NCBI RefSeq assembly: GCF_021602155.1
Contig: NZ_BQHY01000004.1
Location: 310,001 to 374,000 of the forward strand
Reading direction: 5' to 3'
DNA length: 64,000 nt
Origin: Pseudomonas parakoreensis
GTDB lineage: Bacteria; Pseudomonadota; Gammaproteobacteria; Pseudomonadales; Pseudomonadaceae
The notes beneath the pieces were generated by a model that did not search any database, was not told the DNA's origin, and was given only the letters and a program-made list of their open reading frames with translations. Of this stretch, positions 52,976 to 62,606 are shown in pieces (the first letter of the stretch is position 1; the number at the start of each line of letters is the position of its first letter). Made by a program: the position numbers and the translations under genes.

Positions 52976-54339
52976 TTTTCCCGCTCTCGATCGTCACGCT
53001 GCTCGGTCTGGTGTGCATCGGTTTGCTCGCCAGCCCTTATCCATTTCTCGCACCGGGTGCGGTCATTGGTCTGGTGGGGTTCACGGTGTTGTACCGCAAG
53101 CCGACCTGGGGCCTGCTGGGCATTGCCGCGCTGGTGCCGTTTGAAGGTTTCTTCAAGGACAGTGCGCTGTCCGGAAGCAAACTGATCGGCGCCTCGCTGG
53201 CGGTGATCGTGATGCTGCAACTGGCCCTGCACCAGATTCCCGGCGAGCGCCTGCGCAGCAATATCTGGCGGTTTCTGCTGTGGTTTCTGGTCCTGTATTT
53301 CCTCAGCCTGCTCAACACCGATGACGTGGGCATGTCGCTGGGACACCTGCGCGAACTGAGCGTCGGGCTGATCTTGTTTGTCATTACCCTGTTGATTGGC
53401 CGTGAACTGAATCTCGACCTGTTCGCCCGACTGGTGACCCTGAGCGTCAGCACGACCTGCGCCATGGCGATGTTTTCGGTCAAATTCCAGGATCAGGGGC
53501 GCGCTGCCGGTCTTCTGGAAGACCCCAACGCGTTTGCCCTGCTGATCGCTTTCGCCATTCCGTTGGCGCTGCTGCTGGTGATTCGTGGGCCCAACCTGCT
53601 GCACCGATTGTTCTGGGGCGCTTGCTGCCTGCTGCTGCTCGGTGGCATGACCAAAACCGAATCGCGCTCCGGGCTGGTGGTGGTGGCCTTGAGTCTGCTG
53701 ATCGGCTGCTGGCACTACCGCGCGCAACTCACCCGGATCCGTCCACGGCACCTGGGGTTCGCCATGCTCGGTGCGGCGATCGTGATTCCGCTGGCGATCT
53801 ACGCGATGCCCGCCGGCTACGTCGCGCGCATTCAGTCGCTGAGTATTCTCAGCGCCGGTTCCAAGGCACAGGACGAATCCCTCGGCCGCCGCGCCTCGTA
53901 CATCGTGGTCGGCGGCCAGATGATCCGCGAGAACCCGCTGCTCGGTTCCGGCCCCGGCACCTTCCCACTGCACTACGCGACCACCGGCTACGCCAAGGCG
54001 TTTTCCGCCAACCGCAAGATCGGTGACCTGTACCGCCGTGCGCACAACACCTACCTGGAAATCTTCAGTGAACTGGGGATTCCTGCCGGCCTGCTGTTCG
54101 TCGGCATGCTCGGCCTGGGCCTGTACAACCTGATTCGCGCACGCGCCGCGTGGATGCTGCGGCGCGACTGGCAACAGGCGGACCTGATGACCCACCTCGG
54201 CGTGAGCTTCCTGTCGCTGACCCTGTTCCTGATGTTCCTCAGCGCGCCGAACCAGAAATACGTGTGGATCATGCTCGCGCTGACCAGCGTCCTGCGCCTC
54301 AAAGCCGAACAGGCGCCACTGACCGAGGCCAGACCATGA
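52972..54339 (+). CDS. O-antigen ligase/Wzy-type polymerase
   Basis: A 455-residue membrane protein with about 10-12 helices. The Wzy_C region shows TKTESRSGLVVVALSLLIG, then LLGSGPGTFPLHY and RAHNTYLEIFSELGIPAGL. These fit a polysaccharide polymerase. It overlaps both neighbours by 4 bases (ATGA). Confidence 0.88.
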   Translation: MIFPLSIVTLLGLVCIGLLASPYPFLAPGAVIGLVGFTVLYRKPTWGLLGIAALVPFEGFFKDSALSGSKLIGASLAVIVMLQLALHQIPGERLRSNIWRFLLWFLVLYFLSLLNTDDVGMSLGHLRELSVGLILFVITLLIGRELNLDLFARLVTLSVSTTCAMAMFSVKFQDQGRAAGLLEDPNAFALLIAFAIPLALLLVIRGPNLLHRLFWGACCLLLLGGMTKTESRSGLVVVALSLLIGCWHYRAQLTRIRPRHLGFAMLGAAIVIPLAIYAMPAGYVARIQSLSILSAGSKAQDESLGRRASYIVVGGQMIRENPLLGSGPGTFPLHYATTGYAKAFSANRKIGDLYRRAHNTYLEIFSELGIPAGLLFVGMLGLGLYNLIRARAAWMLRRDWQQADLMTHLGVSFLSLTLFLMFLSAPNQKYVWIMLALTSVLRLKAEQAPLTEARP

Positions 54340-55304
54340 GCCGGATCAGCATCATCATCCCGATGTTCAACGAGGCGCGGCACATTGGCCGCACGCTGCT
54401 GGCCGCGCAAAAAGCCGCACATGCAGCCGAGGTCGACTGCGAGTTGATCGTGGTCGACAACGGCTCGAACGACGACGGCCCGCACATCGCCCGTCAATTC
54501 GGCGCGCAGGTCCTGGTGCTGCCGGGCCTGTTGATCGGTGCGCTGCGCAATCGCGGTGCCCTGCTGGCAAGCGGCGAGTGGATCGCGTTTATCGATGCCG
54601 ACGTCGAGATGCCCGAAGACTGGCTCAAGCCCTTGTTCGAGCTGCAAGCCGAGGGTCAGGCCGACGTGTTCGGCCTCGACCTGCACACCCCCGCTGCCGC
54701 GCCGTGGTACGCCACCGCCTGGCAACGCCGCACGCTGCGCCCGCCGAGCCAGGCATCGCATACGGTGGATTGGCTGCCCAGTTGCAACCTGCTGATGCGC
54801 CGGCACTGGTTCGACAAGGTCGGTGGTTTCAACGAACACCTGCGCACCGGCGAAGACAAAGAGTTCACCCTGCGTCTGCACGAACAAGGCGCGCGGCTGC
54901 TGTCGGTGAACAGCAGCGTGGCCCTGCACTGGGGCTACGAAATGAACTGGCGGGAGTGGATGGGCAAGGAAATGTGGCGGCAAGGCAGTCACTTGCAACT
55001 GCTGCGCACCCATGGGTTCAGCCTGCGGCTGCTGCGTTTTCCACTGCTCTCGCTTGGCGTGTGGATACTGGACTTTCTGACCCTCTCGGCCTTGCTCGAC
55101 GGCTTTCCGCATCACGCTGCAATCATGGTGATGCTGACCCTGGTGCCCGCACTGGTGCTGAGCATTCGTCAGAGCGCTCGGCACCACAATGTCGTTCTGA
55201 CCCTGCAACTCTGGGGCCTGCACTGGGTGCGTCTGCACCTGGCGGGTGCCGCGTTCATTCTCAGTCTGTGTCATTGGACCGCAAGGAGGCCTGCCCGTGG
55301 CTGA
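54336..55304 (+). CDS. Family 2 glycosyltransferase
   Basis: A 322-residue GT-A protein: SIIIPMFNEARHIGRTLLAA, LIVVDNGSNDDGPHIARQF, the DxD-type WIAFIDADVEMPEDWL, and KVGGFNEHLRTGEDKEFTLR with the ED catalytic segment. C-terminal hydrophobic helices follow. ATGA overlap with the polymerase gene fixes the start. Confidence 0.9.
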   Translation: MSRISIIIPMFNEARHIGRTLLAAQKAAHAAEVDCELIVVDNGSNDDGPHIARQFGAQVLVLPGLLIGALRNRGALLASGEWIAFIDADVEMPEDWLKPLFELQAEGQADVFGLDLHTPAAAPWYATAWQRRTLRPPSQASHTVDWLPSCNLLMRRHWFDKVGGFNEHLRTGEDKEFTLRLHEQGARLLSVNSSVALHWGYEMNWREWMGKEMWRQGSHLQLLRTHGFSLRLLRFPLLSLGVWILDFLTLSALLDGFPHHAAIMVMLTLVPALVLSIRQSARHHNVVLTLQLWGLHWVRLHLAGAAFILSLCHWTARRPARG

Positions 55305-56433
55305 ATTCATTTTCTGGCTGTGCCTGCTGCTGCCGGTGTACGCCTACCTTGGCTACCCTTTGCTGCTGACCGTGCTGGCACCGCTGTTCCCGGCCTGGCG
55401 CCACAGCCCGGCGCCGCCGCTGAGCATCAGCATCGTGATCGCCGCGCACAACGAGGCGCGGCATATCGAGCACAAATTGCGCACGCTGCTGGCGCAGGAC
55501 TATCAGCCGGCCACGCTGCAGATCATCCTCGCCAGCGACGGCTCGACCGACGACACCGTGGCCTGTGCGCACAAGGTGGTCGATTCGCGCATCACCGTCC
55601 TCGATCTGCCGCGCCAGGGCAAAGCGGCAACGCTGAACGCCGGGGCGGCGCTGGCGACCGGCGATATCCTGGTGTTCACCGATGCCGATAACCAATGGTC
55701 GCGGGAAACCCTCGGCTACCTGCTCGCGCCCCTCAGTGACCCGAATGTCGGCGCCTGCGCCGGGCACATGGTGATTCCGGTGACCGGTGGCGGCTTGAGC
55801 GTCGGCGACAGTCTGTACCGACATTACGAGGGCTGGCTGCGCCGGGTGGAGAATCGCACCGGTTGCATGGTCTCGGCCGACGGCGCCCTGCTCGCCCTGC
55901 GCCGCGAGCTGTTCCAGAGCGTACCGGCGGAGGTCAATGACGACTTCTTTCTCAGCACCTGCGCGCCGGTCGCCTTCAAGCGCATTGTCTATGTGCCCGA
56001 GGCGCAAGTGATCGACCACGGTGTCGACGAAGCGGACAAACAGTTCCGCCGCCGTCAACGCGTCACCGTCGGTGGCCTGCAAAGCCTCGCCCAGCGCCGT
56101 GAACTGCTCAACCCGTTCAAACATGGCTTGTATTCGATTGCGCTGATCAGCCACAAGCTGATCCGCCGTCTGGCACCGATCCTCCTGTTGCCATTGCTAC
56201 TGAGCAATTTCTGGCTGTGGGAGGACCACGGGTTCTATCGACTGGCCCTGATCGCCCAACTGTTCGGTTACGCCTTGGCGATTGCCGGACTGCTGGATTC
56301 ACAACACCGGTTACCCAAACCGTTTCGCCTTGCGGCATTTCTGCTGGTCACGCTGGCAGGCATGAGCATCGGCCTGTGGCAGTTCCTGCGCGGCCAGCGT
56401 TACGCCCAGTGGAATCCTGAACAAAACCGTTGA
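55297..56433 (+). CDS. Membrane family 2 glycosyltransferase
   Basis: A 378-residue processive-type GT2. The N-terminal helix (FIFWLCLLLPVYAYLGYPLL) precedes SISIVIAAHNEARHIEHKL, ILASDGSTDDTVACA, ILVFTDADNQWS and a QxxRW-like QFRRRQRVTVGGL segment. C-terminal helices follow. GTG start at 55297 with AAGGAGG in front. It resembles glycosyltransferases of the EpsJ/BcsA-like group with flanking helices. Confidence 0.9.
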   Translation: MAEFIFWLCLLLPVYAYLGYPLLLTVLAPLFPAWRHSPAPPLSISIVIAAHNEARHIEHKLRTLLAQDYQPATLQIILASDGSTDDTVACAHKVVDSRITVLDLPRQGKAATLNAGAALATGDILVFTDADNQWSRETLGYLLAPLSDPNVGACAGHMVIPVTGGGLSVGDSLYRHYEGWLRRVENRTGCMVSADGALLALRRELFQSVPAEVNDDFFLSTCAPVAFKRIVYVPEAQVIDHGVDEADKQFRRRQRVTVGGLQSLAQRRELLNPFKHGLYSIALISHKLIRRLAPILLLPLLLSNFWLWEDHGFYRLALIAQLFGYALAIAGLLDSQHRLPKPFRLAAFLLVTLAGMSIGLWQFLRGQRYAQWNPEQNR

Positions 56434-56446
56434 AAGGAGCGAAGCC

Positions 56447-57448
56447 ATGGCGATCAAACAATTAATAAAACGCACCAGTGGCTGGCTTTACCTCAATTCC
56501 CCGGTGGGACGAAATCAGCTGCACGGCGCCGGGGTGATCCTGATGTTGCACCGGGTGCTGGCCAACGACCGCGCTGCCGACTTGCCGCACCGCAATGAGC
56601 TGTGTGTCGGACCGAAAGCCTTCGAGCACCTGCTGGTGTGGCTGCGCCGACACTTCGATTGCGTGCCGCTGATGGACATCCTTGCGCCCACCTCACTGCG
56701 CAGCGACCGTCCACGGGTGGCGCTGACGTTCGACGACGGCTGGCGCGACAACGCGGTCAATGCGTTCCCGCTGCTGCAAAAACATCAGGTGCCGGCGAGC
56801 ATCTTTCTCTCCACCGACTTCATCGGCAGCCGCCAGCGCTTCTGGTGGGAAAGCCTTGGCGAGACCCTGTGGGGCAGCCATGGCGAAAAGGCCCGCATGC
56901 ACTTGATCGAATACCTGCACATGATCCATCGCCCACTGCCGGTACTGGTCGATGACATTGATGTCGACCGTCGCAGCCTGTCGCTGCTGCATTACCTGCA
57001 AAGCCTCAAAGACCTTGAACCGGCGATGCTCGAACGCCTGACTGACGAATGCCCGCCCGAAGCGCAGCCGCAAGCGCTGGACTGGCACCAGGTGCGGGCG
57101 CTGGAAGCCTCGGGACTGGTGCGTTTCGGCCCGCACGGCGCCAGCCACGCGATCCTCACGGAACTGGACGATGTGCGCCTGAGCGAAGAAATCCGTCGCA
57201 GCCGCGACGCCTTGAACAACGGCTGCAACCGGCCACTGCCGGTGTATTGCTACCCCAACGGCAACAACGACGACCGTGTGCGCAGGCAGATGGCTGCCCA
57301 CGATTACCCGTTCGCGCTGGGCACCGGCACCGGCATCTATCGCGGCGAAGGCGATCCACTGAACCTGCCACGTTTCGGCGTCAGCCAACGCACCGCGCGT
57401 AATCCCGAGCTGCTGTCGTGGCGCATCTTTCGTGGAAACCGGCCATGA
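56447..57448 (+). CDS. Polysaccharide deacetylase family protein (NodB fold)
   Basis: A 333-residue NodB-type protein with VILMLHRVLAND near the start and RVALTFDDGWRDNAVNAFPL, which holds the metal Asp pair, then FLSTDFIGS. A late segment (GPHGASHAILTELDDVRLSEE) contains the histidine motif SH. AAAGGAG precedes the ATG. It probably trims N-acetyl groups from sugar residues, pointing to an aminosugar in the polymer. Confidence 0.88.
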   Translation: MAIKQLIKRTSGWLYLNSPVGRNQLHGAGVILMLHRVLANDRAADLPHRNELCVGPKAFEHLLVWLRRHFDCVPLMDILAPTSLRSDRPRVALTFDDGWRDNAVNAFPLLQKHQVPASIFLSTDFIGSRQRFWWESLGETLWGSHGEKARMHLIEYLHMIHRPLPVLVDDIDVDRRSLSLLHYLQSLKDLEPAMLERLTDECPPEAQPQALDWHQVRALEASGLVRFGPHGASHAILTELDDVRLSEEIRRSRDALNNGCNRPLPVYCYPNGNNDDRVRRQMAAHDYPFALGTGTGIYRGEGDPLNLPRFGVSQRTARNPELLSWRIFRGNRP

Positions 57449-58749
57449 GCCGCAGCCATTACCTCAAGCATCTGGCGCTGAGCATGGGCACCAAACTGGC
57501 GATGATCGCCTTGCGTTTGCTGCGCAACGTGTTGCTGGCGCGGATCCTCGGCCCCAGTGAGCGCGGGCTGTTTGCGCTGCTCAGCACCTTGCCCGATCTG
57601 ATCAGCGCTGCCACCAGTGGCGGGTTGAATTCAGCCGTCGGTTATCAGGCCGCCAAGCAACGACCGATGGGGCTGCTGCTGAGTCAGGTGCTGGTGTTCG
57701 GATGCTTGCTCGCCGGCCTGTTGACCTTGTTGGTGGTGGCGCTGGTGCGTGAGTTCGGCAGTGAACTGGATGTCACCGTGCAGCTCGGTCTGCTGGCCTG
57801 GCTGTTACTGCTGGCGGTACCGCTGACCGTGCTGAAAAGCGGTCTGCTGACCCTGCACAACGCCTCCGGTGGCGTGGTCGCGTTCAACGCCTTGCGCCTG
57901 ACCGAATCGCTGGCGCCGCTGCTGCTGTTTCTCGCGCTGTTCTGGATGTGGAAAAGCGCGGCACTGGAAGCGGCGCTGATCAGTTGGCTGGCCGGGATCA
58001 GCCTGGTGGTGCTGGCCGGTTGGGTATGGCTCAAACGCGCGCAACCGCTGCACCTGCAATGGGATCGCGCCAGCCAGAACGAACTGCTGCGCTACAGCGC
58101 GCGCAGCCATCCGGACCTGCTGTTCCAGCAGGTGATTCTGCGCTCGGACTACCTGTTCATCGGCGCCCTGCTCGGCAGCACCGCACTGGGGCATTACGCC
58201 ATGGCCAGCGCCGCCGCCGAACTGCTGCTGATCGTCCCGGAAGCGGTGACCACGCCGCTGATGAAACGCCTGCTGCAACAGGACGAAGGCATGGACAAGG
58301 TCACCCCGCTGGCCCTGCGCCTGACCGCCACAGTGATGCTCGGCGCGTGCCTGAGCATGGCCGTGATCGGCAACTGGCTGATCGTCACCCTGTTCGGCAT
58401 CGCTTACCAACCGGCGTATCCGGCGCTGCTCGCCTTGCTGCCGGGGCTGCTCGGGCTGTGCTACGCGAGCATCCTGCGTCTGGACCTGCTGGGAAAAAAC
58501 CGCCCCGGTACGGTGTCGCTGCTGATGGGCCTCGGCGCCCTGCTCAATCTGGCGCTGAACCTGGTGTTGATTCCGGCCTACGGCATCGTCGGCGCAGCAG
58601 CGGCGTCGTCGATTGCCTATCTGGCGGTGACGGTGGCGATGCTGGTGTTGTACTGCCGTTTGAGCGGCGTGGCGTTCTGGCAAACCCTGATCATCCTGCC
58701 CAGTGACATCGCGCCGATGTGGCAGATGCTGCACCGGAAGGCCGCATGA
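57445..58749 (+). CDS. Wzx-type oligosaccharide flippase
   Basis: A 434-residue MVF/MATE-like protein with about 12-14 membrane helices. The N-terminus (LSMGTKLAMIALRLLRNVLL then ILGPSERGLFALLSTLPDLI) is typical of polysaccharide flippases. It moves lipid-linked repeat units across the inner membrane for the polymerase. It overlaps both neighbours by 4 bases. Confidence 0.9.
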   Translation: MSRSHYLKHLALSMGTKLAMIALRLLRNVLLARILGPSERGLFALLSTLPDLISAATSGGLNSAVGYQAAKQRPMGLLLSQVLVFGCLLAGLLTLLVVALVREFGSELDVTVQLGLLAWLLLLAVPLTVLKSGLLTLHNASGGVVAFNALRLTESLAPLLLFLALFWMWKSAALEAALISWLAGISLVVLAGWVWLKRAQPLHLQWDRASQNELLRYSARSHPDLLFQQVILRSDYLFIGALLGSTALGHYAMASAAAELLLIVPEAVTTPLMKRLLQQDEGMDKVTPLALRLTATVMLGACLSMAVIGNWLIVTLFGIAYQPAYPALLALLPGLLGLCYASILRLDLLGKNRPGTVSLLMGLGALLNLALNLVLIPAYGIVGAAAASSIAYLAVTVAMLVLYCRLSGVAFWQTLIILPSDIAPMWQMLHRKAA

Positions 58750-60665
58750 ACCGCCTGGTCCTGCTGCTCGGTCTCGGCCTGTCGCTGGACGCCTTTGCCG
58801 CGTCGATGCGCTGGGGCGAGATCCGCGACGGCAGCCTGTATCTGCAAGCCGATCGCCCGGACAGCGTGACCGTGCGCTGGACCCCGGCGTGGCAGGCCGA
58901 CGCCAACGAAGAGCATCTGTACCTGCTCGACGGCCAGGGCAAACTGCAGGGCGAACGCTTGATCAAGGCCAGCGAAACCCGCGGCACCCAGAGCTGGCCG
59001 TTGCTGCCCGGCGCTGCCAGTTATCGCCTGGAAATCCCTGGCTACAGCTTCCGCAATTATCGGGTCGAACACGATGAGCACACGGTGGCGCTGTTCGAAC
59101 CGGCCAAGGTGCATTTCAGCGCGCAGACGCAGAACGGCGACGAGTTGTATTTCAAGGTCGCGCCGGGGGAACAGGCGGTGCTGGCCGGCAAGTTTCATGG
59201 CGGGGTCAACGCGCTGCAGGCGCAACGCGTGGGCGATGATCAGCCACTGACGCTGGCGCTCAAACCCTATCGCGCCTACTGGCAGTTCGATCAACTGGCG
59301 TTGCCGGTCAGCGAACGCGAACAGGTCTGGCGTCTGCGCCTGCAAGGCAGCGGCAAAGCGGCGTTCTGGCTCGACGGCACGGCCAATCGATTTGCGCAGA
59401 CGCCGCAGCAACTCAAACCTGTGCGCGAAGAGACCGGCCAGATCCACCTGACCCTGCACGACAAAATCCTCGGACGCACGCCGGATCTGGGCATCGCCCT
59501 GCCCTATGTGATGCCGCCCGCCAGTAGCCATGCGGTGCTGGATGCGTTGAAAGCGACCGCCGCCAGTTACTACAGCTTTGTCGATGTCACGGCGAAGAAT
59601 CCGCACTTCGAAGACGCGTTTCGCAAGGTTTATCAGGAGCGCTTCGGCATCCGTCAGGACATTACCCTGCTCGCCGGCAGCCAGCGTCAGGCCGATCTGC
59701 GCGCCGATGTGCAAAGCAATGGCGGGCTCGACGCGTGGCTGGCCAGCACCCGCGCCTTGGGCGGCAAAGGCACGCACTACATCGGTTTTGCCGATGAGCC
59801 GAACCTCAACTATTCGAGCTTCGAGCAATACCGGGCGATTTTCGCCAGCATGGCCAGGCAAGTACGCAGCGATCCAGCGAATGCCAGGGCCGGCGTGCGC
59901 ATCGCCATGCCGGCCAGTTCGCGGCTGGTCAACGGGCCGTTCGCCGATAACGCGGCAGACAAGCGTGGCATCGACTGGGCGCGGCGCTTGCTCGGTGAGT
60001 CCGCCGGGCAGATCGACGCACTGGCCTGGCACGAATGGATGATCCGCGACTTGCTCGCCACCCGGGTCTACCGCGACAGCGTGCGCCGAGCTGCCGAACT
60101 GGTTGGCCTCGACGCTCGCGGCCAACCGCGCAAGGCTTTGCTGCTGGATCAGACCAACCTGTCCAGCGGCTCCAGCCTCAGCCCCTACGATCAGGAAACC
60201 CGCTACGCCGCGCTGTGGTGGACCTCGGTGGTGATCAACGCCTCGCAGGACGGTTTGCTGAGCATGCTCAACTGGTTTCAGGCCGCCGATGAACCGGAAT
60301 ACCCCAAAGGCATGATCCGGGTCTTGGGCGCTGAGGGTTTCGAGCTGAAACCGGTGGGGCTGGCCCAGCAGTTCATCGCGCAGCACTGGCTGCATCAGGT
60401 GCTGTGGCTTGAGAACGACGGCTTTGAAGTCGATGTGCTGGCGATGGCCGGCGACGCCCAGCGTGGCCTGCTCGGCGTAAACAAGGGCACGCGACTGCAG
60501 CAAATCGAATTGAACGGCGCCCGGTGCCCGCTGAGTAACGGTGCATTGCATTACTTCGGCGCGGACAACCGCAGCCGCGACGCGCCGTTTCTCTGCCAGG
60601 ACGGCCGCGTACGTTTCGAGCTGCCGGGGCAGACCTTGTTCGCCCTCAGCTGGACCCCTTCATGA
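58746..60665 (+). CDS. Secreted glycoside-hydrolase-like protein of the exopolysaccharide operon
   Basis: A 639-residue protein with a signal peptide (MNRLVLLLGLGLSLDAFAAS). Residues 20-230 are beta-rich. The centre (about 260-520) looks like a TIM-barrel, with THYIGFADEPNLNYSSFEQY, where DEPN is a candidate acid/base site, and QIDALAWHEWMIRD as a second candidate. A C-terminal beta domain (VDVLAMAGDAQRGLLGVNKG) resembles that of GH39/GH44-like enzymes. The family cannot be named from reading alone. It may cut or edit the nascent polymer in the periplasm. Confidence 0.72.
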   Translation: MNRLVLLLGLGLSLDAFAASMRWGEIRDGSLYLQADRPDSVTVRWTPAWQADANEEHLYLLDGQGKLQGERLIKASETRGTQSWPLLPGAASYRLEIPGYSFRNYRVEHDEHTVALFEPAKVHFSAQTQNGDELYFKVAPGEQAVLAGKFHGGVNALQAQRVGDDQPLTLALKPYRAYWQFDQLALPVSEREQVWRLRLQGSGKAAFWLDGTANRFAQTPQQLKPVREETGQIHLTLHDKILGRTPDLGIALPYVMPPASSHAVLDALKATAASYYSFVDVTAKNPHFEDAFRKVYQERFGIRQDITLLAGSQRQADLRADVQSNGGLDAWLASTRALGGKGTHYIGFADEPNLNYSSFEQYRAIFASMARQVRSDPANARAGVRIAMPASSRLVNGPFADNAADKRGIDWARRLLGESAGQIDALAWHEWMIRDLLATRVYRDSVRRAAELVGLDARGQPRKALLLDQTNLSSGSSLSPYDQETRYAALWWTSVVINASQDGLLSMLNWFQAADEPEYPKGMIRVLGAEGFELKPVGLAQQFIAQHWLHQVLWLENDGFEVDVLAMAGDAQRGLLGVNKGTRLQQIELNGARCPLSNGALHYFGADNRSRDAPFLCQDGRVRFELPGQTLFALSWTPS

Positions 60666-60733
60666 ACCGTCGATTCATGTTCTGCCACGCGGGCCCGCAC
60701 GCCACGCGTTGCATATCATCAGGAGCAAAAACC

Positions 60734-61423
60734 ATGAGCATTGCGCAAAAAGTCAGCCAACAGATTAAACAAAAAGGCCTGCGCGTCACCCTCGCCAAGG
60801 CGTGGAAGCACTTCGTGTTTTCCCATCAGGAGCTGCTGTGGATGGAACGCGATCTGGTCAGCCCGGTGCCGCCGCACAACCTCAAGCCGTATCCACCGGT
60901 GAGGGCAGTGACGATCACTGCCGACAACGCCAGCGCCTTCGCGCGCTACTTCGGCGACCGTGTCGGGACCATGGCCGAGTTGGCCAACGAAGGTCATACC
61001 GGGCTCATGTATCTGGACGAACAAGGCGATGCCGTAGGTTTTATCTGGGGCAGCAAGCGGGACTATTTCGACCGGCACTACTACGGTTGCATGTTCCCGG
61101 TGAAGCCTGGCGAGTTCTTCGAATTCGGCGGCGAGTTGACCCGCGCCTTCTGGGGCACCGAGCTGTCGGTGGACGTGCAACTGGCACTGTGGAATGCCAT
61201 GGCCGAGCAAGGCTGCGACAAGGTGGTGGACGTCTGCGAGTTCCACAACATCCCGGCGCTGAAACTGCACCTGCGCATGGGTTATACCGAGCAGGGCCGG
61301 ATCATGAACATCTACACTCTGTTTGGTCGCTGGCGCTTCTATCGCGAAACCCGCTACAGCGGCTCGCGGCTGGATGCGCTGCGCAAACCGTCCCGTCCAC
61401 CTGTCACAGCCACGGCGGCCTGA
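60734..61423 (+). CDS. GNAT-family N-acetyltransferase
   Basis: A 229-residue protein. The N-terminal half is variable. The second half has GLMYLDEQGDAVGFIWGS, the acetyl-CoA-binding-type VDVQLALWNAMAEQGCDKVV and the typical IPALKLHLRMGYTEQGRI ending of a GNAT domain. AGGAG precedes ATG 60734; the open frame upstream is not conserved. It probably acylates a sugar amine in polymer synthesis. The last 84 residues are duplicated at 63369. Confidence 0.85.
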   Translation: MSIAQKVSQQIKQKGLRVTLAKAWKHFVFSHQELLWMERDLVSPVPPHNLKPYPPVRAVTITADNASAFARYFGDRVGTMAELANEGHTGLMYLDEQGDAVGFIWGSKRDYFDRHYYGCMFPVKPGEFFEFGGELTRAFWGTELSVDVQLALWNAMAEQGCDKVVDVCEFHNIPALKLHLRMGYTEQGRIMNIYTLFGRWRFYRETRYSGSRLDALRKPSRPPVTATAA

Positions 61424-61427
61424 GCCC

Positions 61428-62606
61428 ATGACGGCGCGATTCGAATGGCGCACTTCACTGTGCGCCGCCGACTTTCCGGCAGCCGCATATGAAGCGCTGC
61501 GCTTGCGGGTGACCGATCACACGCCGTTCAACCACCTGGGCTGGTTGTGCGCGGCAGAGCAGGCACTGAGCGCGGGCGAGAGCCTGCACATCCTGCTCGG
61601 TTGGGAAGCGGACGAATTGCGCCTGTGCCTGCCGCTGGTGGCGGGCCGCGAGCGCTTTGCCGGTGTGCCGTTTCGCGTGTTGCATCACTTGGGCCATCCA
61701 CTGGCGGACCGACTGGCGCTGCTGTCGTTGCTCAAGGGCGATGACATGCGCGAAGCCCTGCGCCTGATCCGTCGACACCTGCCGCACGCGCTGCTGCAAC
61801 TCAACGAGTTATCCGAGCCTGCGGGTGAAGAAAGCACTCTCACCCCATGGATGGCCCACAGTTCCACGGGCGAACGCCGTCTCAGTTGTCGGGTGCCGGT
61901 GCATCTGATCAGCGAAGCGGATCACCAGGAGGTCTCCGGTGACCCGCGCTACAAACTGCGCCGGGCGCGCAAACGGATTGCCGCGTGTGGCGCCCTGGTG
62001 CGGCGCATTACCCCCGATGCGCTGAGCATGGGTCCGCTGTTGCGGGCGATCAGCGAAGTCGAAGCAGTGAGCTGGAAAGGTGACGAAGGCGTGGGGATCT
62101 TCGCCAGCGAGCGCAGTCGGCAATGGATCGAACGCGCCTTCACCGCCCTCGCCGGCCAGGGCCTGGTGCGGGTGGTGACGCTGGAACTCAACGGGCGTTG
62201 CATCAGCTATCGCCTCGGCTTGCTGGAACAGGGTCGACTCTACGATTACAACCTCGCGTTCCTGCCGCAATACGCCGATCTGGGCAGCGGCCGGGTGTTG
62301 CTGGAGGAATGGATTCGCTGGGGGCTGGATGAGCAATGGCGCTGGATCGATGCCTCGCGGGTCAGCCTGGAAAACTCCAGCCACCAGTTACACGAGCGCA
62401 TGACCGGCCAACTGGAGCACTGGCGCTGGAGTTTCTATTCCTGGCGCCCCAGCGGGATATTGCTGGGGCTGGGGTTGCGCCTCTGGCATCGCTTGAAACC
62501 GACGGTGCAGCAATGGCGCGCGCGACGTGCGGCCAGACCGGCACCGACACCTGTCGTCATCACCACGGAGGGCGATCATGCCTCGCCAAGTCATAGTCAA
62601 CGCTGA
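61428..62606 (+). CDS. BioF2/CelD-like GNAT acyltransferase
   Basis: A 392-residue protein of the BioF2-like/CelD group of double-GNAT proteins. Near the N-terminus is TPFNHLGWLCAAEQALSAGE. The second half has YKLRRARKRIAACGALVRRI, FASERSRQWIERAFTALAGQ and SYRLGLLEQGRLYDYNLAFL, with LGSGRVLLEEWIRW, all typical of this group. It commonly appears in exopolysaccharide clusters. Four bases separate it from the previous stop. Confidence 0.82.
   Translation: MTARFEWRTSLCAADFPAAAYEALRLRVTDHTPFNHLGWLCAAEQALSAGESLHILLGWEADELRLCLPLVAGRERFAGVPFRVLHHLGHPLADRLALLSLLKGDDMREALRLIRRHLPHALLQLNELSEPAGEESTLTPWMAHSSTGERRLSCRVPVHLISEADHQEVSGDPRYKLRRARKRIAACGALVRRITPDALSMGPLLRAISEVEAVSWKGDEGVGIFASERSRQWIERAFTALAGQGLVRVVTLELNGRCISYRLGLLEQGRLYDYNLAFLPQYADLGSGRVLLEEWIRWGLDEQWRWIDASRVSLENSSHQLHERMTGQLEHWRWSFYSWRPSGILLGLGLRLWHRLKPTVQQWRARRAARPAPTPVVITTEGDHASPSHSQR

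Noticed and set aside
58617-60551. A 644-codon open frame antisense to the hydrolase-like gene
   Set aside because: The plus-strand protein has a signal peptide and operon overlaps. The minus-strand one has no motif and lies against the direction of the whole operon.
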